The translations under genes were made by a program, and so were the position numbers. From Effusibacillus dendaii (GTDB taxonomy: Bacteria; Bacillota; Bacilli; Tumebacillales; Effusibacillaceae): DNA of 64,000 nt. Below, piece after piece: positions 1-9,395 of this stretch (its first letter is position 1; every line of letters starts with the position of its first letter). The notes below the pieces were generated by a model. The model saw only the letters and a program-made list of their open reading frames with translations. It was not told where the DNA came from and did not search any database. The stretch covers positions 534,501 through 598,500 of the forward strand of contig NZ_AP023366.1 in NCBI RefSeq assembly GCF_015097055.1, written 5' to 3'.

Positions 1-355
1 TAAGGGCCACGACACATTCGGCCCCCTGGGTCCTTACTTTGTCGACAAAGAAGACATTTCCGATGTTGGGAATCTGGAACTGCGTACCTATGTCAATGGA
101 GAGTTGCGTCAACAAGGGAATACCAAGGATTTGATCTATACCATTCCCGACCTCATTGAATTTATCAGTTCGTTTATGACACTGCAAGCGGGTGACATGA
201 TATTGACCGGAACACCGAAAGGGATCTCGCCTGTAAATCCCGGAGATACCATGCGCTTGGAGATTGATGGCTTGGGAACCTTGGAAAATCCGATTCTTGA
301 TGGAAGGACCGATCAGGCTGCAGGGAGGAAAGACTATGAAACAATTCAAGGTTGA
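1..355 (+). CDS. FAH-family isomerase/decarboxylase, C-terminal part (HpaG-like)
   Basis: The reading frame is open from the first bases of the window to a TGA at 353-355, so only the last ~117 residues are present. The segment ...GDMILTGTPKGISPVNPGD... is the typical C-terminal core of fumarylacetoacetate-hydrolase fold enzymes, where a TGTP motif closes the active site. The next genes are hpaE, hpaB and hpaD, so this is most likely HpaG (isomerisation/decarboxylation of the ring-cleavage product of homoprotocatechuate). The 3' end overlaps the start of hpaE by 20 bp, indicating translational coupling. The exact activity cannot be settled from the fragment. Confidence 0.85.
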   Translation, partial: KGHDTFGPLGPYFVDKEDISDVGNLELRTYVNGELRQQGNTKDLIYTIPDLIEFISSFMTLQAGDMILTGTPKGISPVNPGDTMRLEIDGLGTLENPILDGRTDQAAGRKDYETIQG

Positions 356-1853
356 TAAGGTTCTTCACTATATTAACGGCAAGTTTGTTGAGGGAGTCTC
401 CGGTCGGCAATTCCAAAATATCAATCCTTTTACTAATCAATCCATTAATGAAGTGGCAGAAGGTTTTAAGGAAGACATTGATTTGGCCGTGGCAGCCGCT
501 CGTCAAGCGTTTGACAACGGCCCCTGGCGCACGATGAGTGTCGGGGAGCGGATGAAGTATATCATTAAGATTGCCGACCTGATTGAAGAGAATGCCGAAG
601 AAATCTCGTATTTGGAATCTCTCGACACAGGTTTGCCGATCAGCCAAACCAAGAAACAAGCGGCCCGTGCAGCGGAAAACTTCCGTTTTTACGCGGAAAT
701 GGTCAAGAGCCGTCTGGTGGGAGAAGCCTACCAGGTGGACCAATCCTTCATTAACTATACGATTCATAAACCGGTAGGGGTGGCTGGTTTAATTACACCT
801 TGGAATGCTCCGTTCATGCTGGAAACATGGAAAGTCGCTCCCGCTCTCGCTACAGGAAACACCTGTGTCCTGAAACCGGCGGAATGGTCACCGCTCACCG
901 CAAATAAGCTGGCGCAAATCATCCATGAAGCGGGGTTGCCGGAAGGCGTCTTCAACGTCGTTCATGGATTCGGAGAAACAGCCGGAGCTGCTCTTGTAGC
1001 CCACCCGGACGTTCAGTTGATCTCTTTTACAGGTGAAACGAAAACGGGTTCGGAAATTATGAAGAACGGTGCGGACACATTGAAAAGGTGTTCGATGGAA
1101 TTGGGAGGCAAATCACCTGCGATAGTCTTTGCGGATGCGGATTTGGAGAGTGCGCTGGATGCGGTTGTATGGGGGATCTTCTCCTTTAACGGCGAACGCT
1201 GCACGGCGAATTCCCGAATTTTTCTGCAAGAATCGATCTATGACCAATTTGTAGACGCTCTGAAAGAACGGGTATCCCGCATTGTGGTCGGGGATCCCAT
1301 GGATGAAGCCACGGAAGTGGGGCCGCTGATCCATCGGAAGCACTGGGAGAATGTGAAGAATTACATTGAGATTGCCCGGGCGGAAGGCGCTGAAATCATT
1401 TCGGGCCAAATACCGGAATCCTGTCGGAACGGGAACTATGTGGCTCCTACGCTTCTATTGAATTGCACCAATGATATGCGTGTCGCCCAGGAGGAAATTT
1501 TCGGACCGGTGATGGTTGTTATACCGTTTAAAACGGAGGAAGAAGCACTGCGAATGGCCAATGATGTGAAATACGGACTCGCCGCTTACATTTGGACGAG
1601 TGATATGAAACGGGGTCATCGTCTGGCACATGCGGTTGAAAGCGGCATGGTGTGGGTCAATTCACCAAATGTGAGGGATTTGCGGATTCCTTTCGGCGGT
1701 TCCAAACACAGCGGAATCGGACGCGAAGGCGGCCACTACAGTTTTGAATTTTATACCGAAACACAGGTCATTCATGTGGCTGTGGGGAATCCTCACATCC
1801 CGAAATTCGGCAAAACCAGGAAAGCGGAAGCTGTAACCGTCAGCCGGTTATAA
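336..1853 (+). CDS. hpaE: 5-carboxymethyl-2-hydroxymuconic semialdehyde dehydrogenase
   Basis: NAD-dependent aldehyde dehydrogenase of 505 residues, oxidising the semialdehyde produced by HpaD in 4-hydroxyphenylacetate catabolism (cytoplasmic). Catalytic Glu255 lies in ELGGKSP and the nucleophile Cys289 in GERCTANSR; the C-terminal PFGGSKHSGIGREGG segment is typical of the HpaE/betaine-aldehyde branch. I start it at ATG 336 because a GGAGGAA Shine-Dalgarno lies just upstream; the longer open frame from 264 would run deep into the preceding gene. The function is assigned from family plus the flanking hpaG-, hpaB- and hpaD-like genes. Confidence 0.88.
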   Translation: MKQFKVDKVLHYINGKFVEGVSGRQFQNINPFTNQSINEVAEGFKEDIDLAVAAARQAFDNGPWRTMSVGERMKYIIKIADLIEENAEEISYLESLDTGLPISQTKKQAARAAENFRFYAEMVKSRLVGEAYQVDQSFINYTIHKPVGVAGLITPWNAPFMLETWKVAPALATGNTCVLKPAEWSPLTANKLAQIIHEAGLPEGVFNVVHGFGETAGAALVAHPDVQLISFTGETKTGSEIMKNGADTLKRCSMELGGKSPAIVFADADLESALDAVVWGIFSFNGERCTANSRIFLQESIYDQFVDALKERVSRIVVGDPMDEATEVGPLIHRKHWENVKNYIEIARAEGAEIISGQIPESCRNGNYVAPTLLLNCTNDMRVAQEEIFGPVMVVIPFKTEEEALRMANDVKYGLAAYIWTSDMKRGHRLAHAVESGMVWVNSPNVRDLRIPFGGSKHSGIGREGGHYSFEFYTETQVIHVAVGNPHIPKFGKTRKAEAVTVSRL

Positions 1854-1909
1854 TGGAAGACGGATCATCCTGAAAAACTGCATTTCCAAATGCTGTGAGG
1901 GGGATACCA

Positions 1910-3382
1910 ATGCCAGCGAAAACAGGAAAGCAATATATAGAACGGGTAGACAAGGCGAAATCGAATGTTTGGATTGACGGCAAGCCAGTGCAGGGAAATT
2001 TCTCTGAGCACCCGGCATTTAGAGGGGTGATGAAAAGTCAGGCTGAACTTTATGATATGCAACATGATCCGGACAAACGGGATTATATGACATACGTGTC
2101 GCCGACTACAGGTGATCGTGTAGGCACTTCTTTTATGCAACCAAGAACAAAAGAAGACTTGGAAAAACGGCGGATGATGATTCAAGAATGGGCCAGGTAC
2201 AACGGAGGGATGATGGGACGTTCGCCGGACTATATCAACTCCGGTATGATGGCTTATGGCGCAGCGGCCGAGATGTTTGGGCAACAGGATCCCATGTTTG
2301 CTGAAAATATGCGCAGGTATTATGAATACTGCCGCGAAAACGACCTGTCGCTAACCCATACGTTGATTCAACCTCAGGTCAATCGAGCAGTAAATTCCGC
2401 TGAACTTCCGGATCCTTATATCGCGGCACGCATTGTGAAAAGAACCGCGGATGGAGTAGTGATCCGGGGAGCGCGACTGCTTGCGACGCAGGGGGGAATA
2501 ACAGATGAAATTATGGTATTTCCATCGACACTGCTCAAACAGTCGGATGAAGAGAACCCGTATGCTTATGCTTTCTGTATTCCCAATCATACACCAGGGT
2601 TGAAATTTATCTGCCGGGAAACATTTGACTATGGAAAATCGGCATTTGATCATCCGCTTGGTTCGCGGTTTGAAGAAATGGATACGATTGTCGTGTTCAA
2701 TGATGTGACCGTTCCATGGGATCGCGTATTCGCCCTTGGTGATGTGGAAGTATGTAACCGAGCTTATGTGGAAAGCAACGCTCAGGTTCATATGACCCAT
2801 CAAGTAGTGGCAAAGAACGTAGCCAAGACGGAATTCATCTTGGGAATTCTGCAATTGATGGTGGAAACCATCAATATCGGACAGTTTCAACATGTACAGG
2901 AAAAGATGGCTGAGGTCATTATAGTACTGGAAAATATGAAAGCGCTTTTGATCGCTTCTGAAGTAAATGCCAAAGTGGATAAGTGGGGAACGATGACCCC
3001 CGACTTCAAACCGTTAAATGCGGCACGAAATTATTTTCCACGCATTTATCCCCGTTTTTCCGAAATCATGCAGTTACTCGGGGCGAGTGGTTTGATGGCG
3101 ATTCCGAATGAAAGCGATTTCAGATCTGAGCTTCGGGCTGATTTGGATAAATACCTGCAGGCAGCGAACGGAGATGCATATAACCGTGTGAAATTATTCC
3201 GGTTAGCGTGGGATGTCTGCATGAGTGCATTTGGATCACGCCAAACGTTGTACGAGCGCTTTTTCTTCGGAGATCCCGTACGCATGGCAGGTGCTTTGTA
3301 TAACGGCTATGACAAGCAGCAATATGTCGATCGCGTGAAAGAATTCTTAAATCGCTCGGATGAGTTGGTGGCAAACCGGTAA
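1910..3382 (+). CDS. hpaB: 4-hydroxyphenylacetate 3-monooxygenase, oxygenase component
   Basis: 490-residue member of the HpaB/PvcC/4-hydroxybutyryl-CoA dehydratase superfamily, which uses FADH2 to hydroxylate 4-hydroxyphenylacetate to homoprotocatechuate. The N-terminal part (...PTTGDRVGTSFMQPRTKEDL...) and the C-terminal ...LYERFFFGDPVRMAGALYNGYD... are characteristic of the two-component HpaB group. ATG 1910 is chosen because GAGGGGG sits 6 nt upstream; the GTG at 1895 lacks a site. The flavin reductase partner HpaC is not in the window and may lie to the left, or be supplied in trans. Confidence 0.88.
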   Translation: MPAKTGKQYIERVDKAKSNVWIDGKPVQGNFSEHPAFRGVMKSQAELYDMQHDPDKRDYMTYVSPTTGDRVGTSFMQPRTKEDLEKRRMMIQEWARYNGGMMGRSPDYINSGMMAYGAAAEMFGQQDPMFAENMRRYYEYCRENDLSLTHTLIQPQVNRAVNSAELPDPYIAARIVKRTADGVVIRGARLLATQGGITDEIMVFPSTLLKQSDEENPYAYAFCIPNHTPGLKFICRETFDYGKSAFDHPLGSRFEEMDTIVVFNDVTVPWDRVFALGDVEVCNRAYVESNAQVHMTHQVVAKNVAKTEFILGILQLMVETINIGQFQHVQEKMAEVIIVLENMKALLIASEVNAKVDKWGTMTPDFKPLNAARNYFPRIYPRFSEIMQLLGASGLMAIPNESDFRSELRADLDKYLQAANGDAYNRVKLFRLAWDVCMSAFGSRQTLYERFFFGDPVRMAGALYNGYDKQQYVDRVKEFLNRSDELVANR

Positions 3383-3430
3383 TTCAATCGAGTGAAAATA
3401 CCGAATATTCTGTTTGCGGGAGGGGAAAGA

Positions 3431-4414
3431 ATGGATTTTTCTATTATCCGGGTCGCCAGAACGGTAATGAATGTTACCGACTTGGATCGTGCCAGGGAAT
3501 TTTATGTAGATGCTTTAGGGTTTATTGAAACTGAGAGTGATGATCAGCACATCTACCTGCGGGGATTGGAAGAACACTGTCATCACAGCCTTGTATTAAA
3601 GAAAGCGGAAAAAACAGGTGTTCATGCGATCGGATATAAAGTTCAAGAAGAAGGACAGTTAGAAAGCCTGGAAAAGCTTTTTCAATCAAAAGGACTCAAA
3701 ACGAAATGGATGGAAAACGGCTCGCAGAGGGCGATAGGGAAAACATTGCGAGTGCATGATGTTTCCGGAATCCCGTTGGAATTTTTCACAAAAATGGAAA
3801 CTGTTGAAAGAATGCTTCAAAGATATGAAATGTACAAAGGGGCGAGAATTCAACGAATTGATCATGTAAACTGCCAGGTGCCTGATGTCGAAAAAGCATA
3901 TGATTTTTATGTAAAGGAATTGGGGTTTGCTTGCTCTGAGTACACGGAAACTGAAGATGACAAAAAATGGGCCGCTTGGCTCCATCGGAAACAGAATGTA
4001 CACGATCAAGCTTTTATGAATGGAGAGGGTCCGAGACTTCATCATATCGGTTTTTGGTTGTCCGATCCTTTAAGCATTATTCACGCTTGCGACGTGCTTG
4101 CCTCACTGGGATATGGAAGCAATATTGAGAGGGGGCCCGGTCGGCACGGACTTTCAAATGCATTTTTCCTTTACCTCAGAGATCCGGATGGCAATCGAAT
4201 TGAACTCTATAACGGGGACTATCTGACAAGCGATCCTGATTTTAAGCCAATTCGCTGGGATATCAACGATCCGAGACGTCAAACATTCTGGGGGCACAAG
4301 GCGCCGGACAGTTGGTTTGAGGAAGCCACTCCGTTTTTGGATATTGAAACGGGAGAAGAAGTTGAAATCAAAAATCCAACGTTAAAACAAAGAAAACCTG
4401 AATTTGTCATATAA
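3431..4414 (+). CDS. hpaD: 3,4-dihydroxyphenylacetate 2,3-dioxygenase (extradiol)
   Basis: 327-residue vicinal-oxygen-chelate protein with two tandem VOC modules (about residues 10-120 and 140-270). The metal triad expected for the Brevibacterium/Arthrobacter-type homoprotocatechuate dioxygenase is visible: His145 in IDHVNC, His204/205 in LHHIGFW and Glu258 in RIELY, with the spacing of the characterised enzymes. It opens the ring of homoprotocatechuate between C2 and C3. ATG 3431 follows GGGAGGGGAAAG; the frame extends upstream to 3392 without a ribosome site. It is the last intact gene of the hpa operon before the broken Liv operon. Confidence 0.87.
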   Translation: MDFSIIRVARTVMNVTDLDRAREFYVDALGFIETESDDQHIYLRGLEEHCHHSLVLKKAEKTGVHAIGYKVQEEGQLESLEKLFQSKGLKTKWMENGSQRAIGKTLRVHDVSGIPLEFFTKMETVERMLQRYEMYKGARIQRIDHVNCQVPDVEKAYDFYVKELGFACSEYTETEDDKKWAAWLHRKQNVHDQAFMNGEGPRLHHIGFWLSDPLSIIHACDVLASLGYGSNIERGPGRHGLSNAFFLYLRDPDGNRIELYNGDYLTSDPDFKPIRWDINDPRRQTFWGHKAPDSWFEEATPFLDIETGEEVEIKNPTLKQRKPEFVI

Positions 4415-4487
4415 CGAAAGGGGGGCGATCCTTCTTGCCAGGATTAAAAAATAACGGTTCCCGTGAAGGAATCTTCAGGAGGTTACT

Positions 4488-5363
4488 ATGCAAAAAATAT
4501 GGTTTTTTCTATTAAGTCTGTCTATGGTGTTTTTTGTAACCGCATGCGGCAACAATACGGCCACCACAAGCTCCTCAAACAATTCTACCAGTCAAAAAAC
4601 GATCAGAATCGGTGGTGTGTTCTCTGCGTCGGGTGGATCATCCCCTTTAGGGAAGCCGGAAATGGATACTCTTAAAATGATGGTTGACAAGGCAAATGCG
4701 GAAGGAGGCATAAATGGACGGAAAATTGAGTTGGTAGCCTATGACGACAAATCGGATCAAAACGAAGCGGTCCTTGATATGAAGAAGTTGATTGAGCAAG
4801 ACAAAGTGGTAGCTGTCATTGGGGGTACATCATCCGGAAATTCGCTGGCCATGATTCCCTTGGCCGAAAAATCCAAGATCCCTTTCCTCTCTCTTGCCGC
4901 CAGCAAAAATATTAACATACCAACCAAGCAATTTGTTTTTAAGACCGCCCAGGGTGACGACGTTGTCGTTCCGCGCGTGGTGGAATATTTAAAAACCCAC
5001 AATCTGATGAAAGTCGCCTGGTTGGGGGTGGATAACTCTTTTGGTTCCAGCGGGAAAGAAGAGTTTGATGCTCTGACGAAGCAGGCGGGCATTCAGACCG
5101 TGATCTCCGAAACGTTTGAAGCTACCGTCAATGATGCAAAACCTATGTTGACCCGCGTGAAAAATGCCAACCCACAGGCAATTGTCATTTGGGGGACAAC
5201 ACAGGAATCTGCCGTTGTGACCAAAAACGTTCGCGAGTTGGGAATTGACGTTCCGATCGTGGAGTCACACGGGATCGCAAGTTCGAAATTTATCGAATTG
5301 GTGGGAAATGCAGCCAACGGTTATTGGAAATTGCAAGGGCCGCAGCCTCAGACCCCAAGCTGA
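4488..5363 (+). pseudogene. Liv-type ABC substrate-binding lipoprotein, 3' end deleted
   Basis: Begins normally: AGGAGG, then ATG, a lipoprotein signal peptide with lipobox VTAC (Cys about residue 20) and a type-1 periplasmic binding fold (IRIGGVFSASG...). Family members are near 390 residues; here similarity stops at about residue 277 (...GNAANGY), after which the frame runs through 14 unrelated residues into livG sequence. The rest of the gene, all of livH and livM and the first half of livG are missing. Following the hpa operon, it may once have imported aromatic acids or amino acids. Probably non-functional. Confidence 0.85.
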
Positions 5364-5617
5364 TTTTACTGGATGAACCAATGGCGGGTCTGAATCCGCA
5401 GGAATCGAGGGAACTGGTTGATATCATTCTTGAAATGCGGCAGCAGGGGATGACATTTCTCTTCGTTGAACACGATATGGAAACCGTGATGTCTGTTGCC
5501 GACAAGATCGTCGTGCTGGACTTCGGGGAAAAGATTGCGGAAGGTGCCCCGCAAGAAATTTTTAATAATCCGGTTGTGGTTGCTGCCTATTTGGGAGACG
5601 AGGAGGTGGCTATTTGA
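5318..5617 (+). pseudogene. livG 3' fragment (ABC ATPase), 5' part deleted
   Basis: From about 5318 a second frame reads RLLEIARAAASDPKLILLDEPMAGLNPQE..., that is, the segment just after the ABC signature, Walker B (LILLDEP), the H-loop (VEHDM) and the LivG-type end (YLGDEE). Walker A and the signature are missing, so it cannot hydrolyse ATP by itself. The join with the truncated binding-protein gene lies inside 5318-5335. The stop overlaps the start of the next gene, as in intact livG-livF pairs. Confidence 0.85.
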
Positions 5618-6345
5618 TGCTTGAAGTTACCGGTTTGCATACGTATCATGGGTACCTGCATGCCATAAAAGGGATCAGTTTTACTATAAGAAAAGGGGAA
5701 ATCTTATCCATCGTGGGTTCTAACGGAGCAGGAAAAAGTACGTTAATGGGAACCATTGCAGGGATCTACACGCCAAAAGAAGGCAGAATCCTGTTTGAAG
5801 ACGAGGATATTTCCGGACTGCCGACCGACAAGATAGTAACGAAAGGGATATGCCTGGTTCCGGAACGCAGACAAATATTCGATTCTCTTAGTGTCAAAGA
5901 CAATTTGCTATTGGGTTCTTACCACCGAGTGAAAAGAGAAAAAAGACAAGTGCAGCGGGATTACGATAAAATTCTGGATTTATTCCCGAAATTGAGAACC
6001 ATGCCAGACCGACCCGGAGGATTGCTTAGCGGCGGAGAACAACAGATGCTTGCGATCGGCCGCGGGTTAATGGCCAATCCCAAATTGATGATGCTGGATG
6101 AGCCGTCACTGGGTTTGGCTCCGCTTATTGTAAAAGATATCATGGCGATTTTCAAGCATTTGAAAAACGAATTTGGAACCACCATTATTCTTGTTGAACA
6201 AAATGTAAAGGCGGCACTTGCAATTGCGGATTATGCTTGTGTACTGGAACGGGGAGAAATCGTGATCCGTGGACCCGCAAAAGAAGTGGGAGACAACCCG
6301 GCAGTTCGCAATGCCTACCTCGGTAGAAGCAAGGAAGTCTCATAA
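5617..6345 (+). CDS. livF: LivF-type ABC transporter ATP-binding protein
   Basis: Complete 242-residue ABC ATPase: Walker A GSNGAGKST, signature LSGGEQQM, Walker B LMMLDEPSLGLAP, H-loop VEQNVK. The LDEPSLGLAP motif is typical of LivF rather than LivG. ATG 5617 overlaps the stop of the livG remnant (TGATG) and is preceded by AGGAGGTGG. The gene is intact, but its permeases and LivG partner are deleted upstream, so it is probably orphaned unless it works with another Liv set such as that at 46-49 kb. Confidence 0.9.
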   Translation: MLEVTGLHTYHGYLHAIKGISFTIRKGEILSIVGSNGAGKSTLMGTIAGIYTPKEGRILFEDEDISGLPTDKIVTKGICLVPERRQIFDSLSVKDNLLLGSYHRVKREKRQVQRDYDKILDLFPKLRTMPDRPGGLLSGGEQQMLAIGRGLMANPKLMMLDEPSLGLAPLIVKDIMAIFKHLKNEFGTTIILVEQNVKAALAIADYACVLERGEIVIRGPAKEVGDNPAVRNAYLGRSKEVS

Positions 6346-6417
6346 TTTATAAGAAGCAAATCGGATTACTGAACGGATGAAACACTGATTCTCCCGGGTA
6401 CCTTAATTGGCGTAAAT

Positions 6418-6455
6418 CCCCCTGATTCGATTTCTCCGATCAGGGGTTTCTTTAT
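6418..6455 (+). terminator. Intrinsic terminator after livF
   Basis: CCCCTGAT and ATCAGGGG form an 8-bp stem (left arm near 6419-6426, right arm 6439-6446) followed by TTTCTTTAT. It ends the hpa/liv transcript. The convergent ppx gene ends 24 bp away, so the hairpin could serve both strands, although the A-run needed on the other side is weak. Confidence 0.75.
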
Positions 6456-6478
6456 ACTTGGGAAAGCGGCGAAATCAA

Positions 6479-7936
6479 TCAGAGCTCCATATACTCAAGC
6501 CTAACGCCGAAAACTTTTTTGAATTCCGTTCCCAAATCCGCGTCGGCCGAATTTGCTACGATGCTTCTCATCCCCGGTGCTTTTCCAATCCATACACGGT
6601 TTTCTTCCACGGTGCATGTTAAGTTTTCGATCTCAATTCCTGACTGTAAAATGGCCAGTTTGGCCAAGCGAATCAGCAGTGATAATTTCCTAAGTGTGGG
6701 GTCGTTTTTTCCGCAGAGCAGGCCTGCGATCTGCTCGCATTCGGAAGGCTGCAGCCCGTGCAAGTGGGAGGAGAGCGTCAGATAAGCAGAGTGCCTTGTC
6801 CATTTTTCCGTATTGATATAGCAGCCGCAACTTTCGATTTGTGAAGTCACTTGAAGCAGCTTCCGTTCGAATTCGCTCAGACCATGAACCTGCTGCAGTG
6901 AATCAAATAAGTATAGCGCCGCATTCGTCACCAGGGTTGCGATGTTGGTGTTGATCTTAAACAGTTTCTGAAAATTGGCCAAGCTGTAATCCAACACGGA
7001 TGCTACTATCGGTTCCGAATTTTCCCGCAGCAAATACTCAAATGCAATTCCTTCCCGCAGTCCGCTTCGGCTGACAATGATGGTTTGCGCGGAAATCTGG
7101 TCTGCAAGCGCTTGGATTGCGGCAAACCCTGCGACCAGAATATCAGCCCGTTGCCTGGATAGTCCCTTGATTTTTTTTCGATCCTTGAGTGGAGATGATT
7201 TTATTTCTTGATACATATTTCTTAAGGAATTCAATGAGATTTGATAACCGTGTATACGTTTGGATAACTGATCGTTCTTGCTCCGATCCAGTTTTGCCAG
7301 TGCCCGGGCTGCGCCACCCAGTCCGACGAGGGGGAGATTGCGCAATTTTGTAAGCCATGGAATTTCCAAAAATTGTTGCTGCATGAAGCGATATACTTGA
7401 TCGCCCTGGAGATCAGCCGGAACCTCCTTGAACTGTGCGGTAAGGGTAACAGCACCATAAGGCAGGCTGACGACCTGCAGCAAACGACGGTTAAAAATGT
7501 ACATCAGTTCCATGCTGGCTCCGCCAATGTCAAACAGGAGCGCATCCTGAATATCCAGAGTGTTGATGACGCCCAAATAGCCATAACGCCCTTCCTCTTC
7601 ACCCTGAAGAACACGAAATGAAACACTTGTTTCCTTTTTGAGAGCCGCAAGAAATTCTGTCTGGTTCTGCGCTTGCCGAACTGCCGCCGTCGCGACGGCA
7701 ATCCAATCGGTAACCCCGTACATGCTGCCGGCACGATAAAATAACTTTGTACAATGGATCGCTTTTGCCAATCCATCGGGTGAGATCCGCGCCTCCTTAT
7801 CCAAATGCGCGGCTAAACGAATGTTACGTTTCATCTCAAAAATCGGATGGTAAGCGCCGTCCTCGTATATGTCATAAATTACGAAACGACAAGAGTTGGA
7901 GCCTAAATCAATAATCCCGATTCTCTCTGTCGTCAT
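6479..7936 (-). CDS. ppx: Ppx/GppA family phosphatase (exopolyphosphatase-like)
   Basis: 485 residues. The N-terminal actin-like/ASKHA domain starts GIIDLGSNSCRFVIYDI and has LLFDIGGASMELMY, the two phosphate-binding loops of exopolyphosphatase/pppGpp phosphohydrolases; the C-terminal ~180 residues resemble the HD-like domain of longer Ppx proteins. It would shorten polyphosphate or remove the gamma phosphate of pppGpp. Its ATG overlaps the stop of the upstream kinase-like gene by 4 bp, so it is the last gene of an operon 10142-6479. Confidence 0.85.
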   Translation of the reverse strand: MTTERIGIIDLGSNSCRFVIYDIYEDGAYHPIFEMKRNIRLAAHLDKEARISPDGLAKAIHCTKLFYRAGSMYGVTDWIAVATAAVRQAQNQTEFLAALKKETSVSFRVLQGEEEGRYGYLGVINTLDIQDALLFDIGGASMELMYIFNRRLLQVVSLPYGAVTLTAQFKEVPADLQGDQVYRFMQQQFLEIPWLTKLRNLPLVGLGGAARALAKLDRSKNDQLSKRIHGYQISLNSLRNMYQEIKSSPLKDRKKIKGLSRQRADILVAGFAAIQALADQISAQTIIVSRSGLREGIAFEYLLRENSEPIVASVLDYSLANFQKLFKINTNIATLVTNAALYLFDSLQQVHGLSEFERKLLQVTSQIESCGCYINTEKWTRHSAYLTLSSHLHGLQPSECEQIAGLLCGKNDPTLRKLSLLIRLAKLAILQSGIEIENLTCTVEENRVWIGKAPGMRSIVANSADADLGTEFKKVFGVRLEYMEL

Positions 7937-8628
7937 GCCATCTTCAACAACTTCTTCACTTTCTTTTTGATATGATCGTGGATATCGTCGATCGGCTGCG
8001 TACCGTCAACTGCATCGAACTGATATTGATCTGCCAATCGGTCATATTGTTCCAACAACCGGTTCTGGTACATGAGAAAGCTGTCAACCATATCGCTGGA
8101 TAAAGCCAAATCCATTCCGGACTCCCAATAAGACAACTGGCCGTAAGAATAAAAGCAGCGGTGCATTAATTCCTCGGCAGGCACAGACAAGTAAACTACA
8201 AAATCCGGCTTCAGAGCAAATCCCAGCAATGTTTCCAGCCAATCCGACTGGGCGCCGCGAACCTTTTGACGAGCCATGAGGGTAAACACGTAACGGTCGG
8301 CGACAACAATCATCCCGGCGCGAAGAGCAGGTATGATCACGTTCTCCAATTCATCCGCAAAATCGGTCGCATATAGGAGGCCCAGAGTAGTTTGTCCGAG
8401 AATATGCTCTTCTTTGGCTTCCTCAATCGCCTGCCGCATCAGTTTCGAGCGTTTGATTCCTGCCTCCGCCACGGCGTGACCCTTGACTTCCAACCATTCT
8501 TTCAGCAGAGCGCTTTGCGTGGAGTGCCCGGAGTAATCGGACCCTTCGATTACAATCAGTTTTCCTGACAGTGATTCATTCTCTAGGCCAGGAATGCCGT
8601 GCCCGAAAAATCGTCTGTCAACAGCCAA
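7933..8628 (-). CDS. Thymidylate kinase-like protein with altered P-loop
   Basis: 231 residues of thymidylate-kinase fold. TTG at 8628 is preceded by AAAGGAGGGA, which decides the start; the frame continues upstream only inside the neighbouring gene. The P-loop region reads EGSDYSGHST: the usual Walker A lysine (EGxxxxGKST) is His. The DRY motif (VVADRYVFT) and the ...SYWESGMDL... region are kept in parallel with the upstream paralogue. It overlaps the paralogue's 3' end by 11 bp and ppx by 4 bp. Catalysis by this subunit is doubtful; it may be a regulatory or heteromeric partner. Confidence 0.8.
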   Translation of the reverse strand: MAVDRRFFGHGIPGLENESLSGKLIVIEGSDYSGHSTQSALLKEWLEVKGHAVAEAGIKRSKLMRQAIEEAKEEHILGQTTLGLLYATDFADELENVIIPALRAGMIVVADRYVFTLMARQKVRGAQSDWLETLLGFALKPDFVVYLSVPAEELMHRCFYSYGQLSYWESGMDLALSSDMVDSFLMYQNRLLEQYDRLADQYQFDAVDGTQPIDDIHDHIKKKVKKLLKMA

Positions 8629-9328
8629 GGGAAATCCCTCCTTTACCTGTATTTTTTGCGATTTGGCGAATTGAGGCAGGGGGCACGTAATCTTCCAGAA
8701 TACCGGACACCAGGTCACGGACAATCGACTGTTGTTCCTCGATCGATTTGGTGGCGTCAATCATGGTAAGTCCATCCGTTTCCACCATCTCATCGTATTG
8801 ATCTTTGATCCGGCCCTGGTAAATTTTAAAACTTTGGACCGGATCCTGGCTTACACCAAGATCCATGCCCGCTTCATGATATTTTAATTCCGGTCTGCCG
8901 ACTAAAATCCGGTTCACCGCTACGTCTAGCGGCGTTCGAAAATAGAGGGCGAGAGAAGGGCGAACGGCCATCCGATATGTATTTCGCACCCATTCAGGAT
9001 CGCACCCGCGAGCCGCATCTCTTGCAAATGCGGTATAAATGTAGCGATCAGCCAAAACAATATAGCCGGCTCGCAACTGAGGCAGAATCAATTTTTCATA
9101 TCGGTCGAAAAAATCGCTGGCATGAATCAAACTGAATGTGGTGGGAGTCAGCATCTTTTGTTTTTTCGCTTTTTTCGTCCAGTTCTTGACCAGATCGGAA
9201 GAGTTCCATTCGGTAAAAAAAACAGGGTAGCCTTTCGCTTCGAGCCATTTTTTCAAAAGATACATCTGGGTGCTTTTGCCGGAACCGTCCGTTCCTTCGA
9301 CAATTATTAATTTTCCTGGGTGATTCAC
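8618..9328 (-). CDS. Thymidylate kinase-like P-loop kinase
   Basis: 236 residues with a canonical P-loop EGTDGSGKST near the N terminus and the LADRYIYTAFARD segment equivalent to the DRY/X motif of dTMP kinases. GTG start at 9328 with GGAGGAG about 8 nt upstream. It is longer and more divergent than the ordinary Bacillus Tmk, and it is followed by a paralogue and a polyphosphatase-family gene, so it may act on a different nucleotide or in phosphate/polyphosphate metabolism. That role is inference; the fold assignment is firm. Confidence 0.8.
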   Translation of the reverse strand: MNHPGKLIIVEGTDGSGKSTQMYLLKKWLEAKGYPVFFTEWNSSDLVKNWTKKAKKQKMLTPTTFSLIHASDFFDRYEKLILPQLRAGYIVLADRYIYTAFARDAARGCDPEWVRNTYRMAVRPSLALYFRTPLDVAVNRILVGRPELKYHEAGMDLGVSQDPVQSFKIYQGRIKDQYDEMVETDGLTMIDATKSIEEQQSIVRDLVSGILEDYVPPASIRQIAKNTGKGGISLGC

Positions 9329-9395
9329 AGGGGTGTCTCCTCCCGGACCGAGAATGTTTTACTAAGTTTCTCCAATACGGGTTGTTTACATTCCC

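Noticed and set aside
174-767. Long minus-strand open frame over hpaG/hpaE
   Set aside because: No ribosome site, no recognisable domain, lies opposite well-conserved genes; shadow frame.
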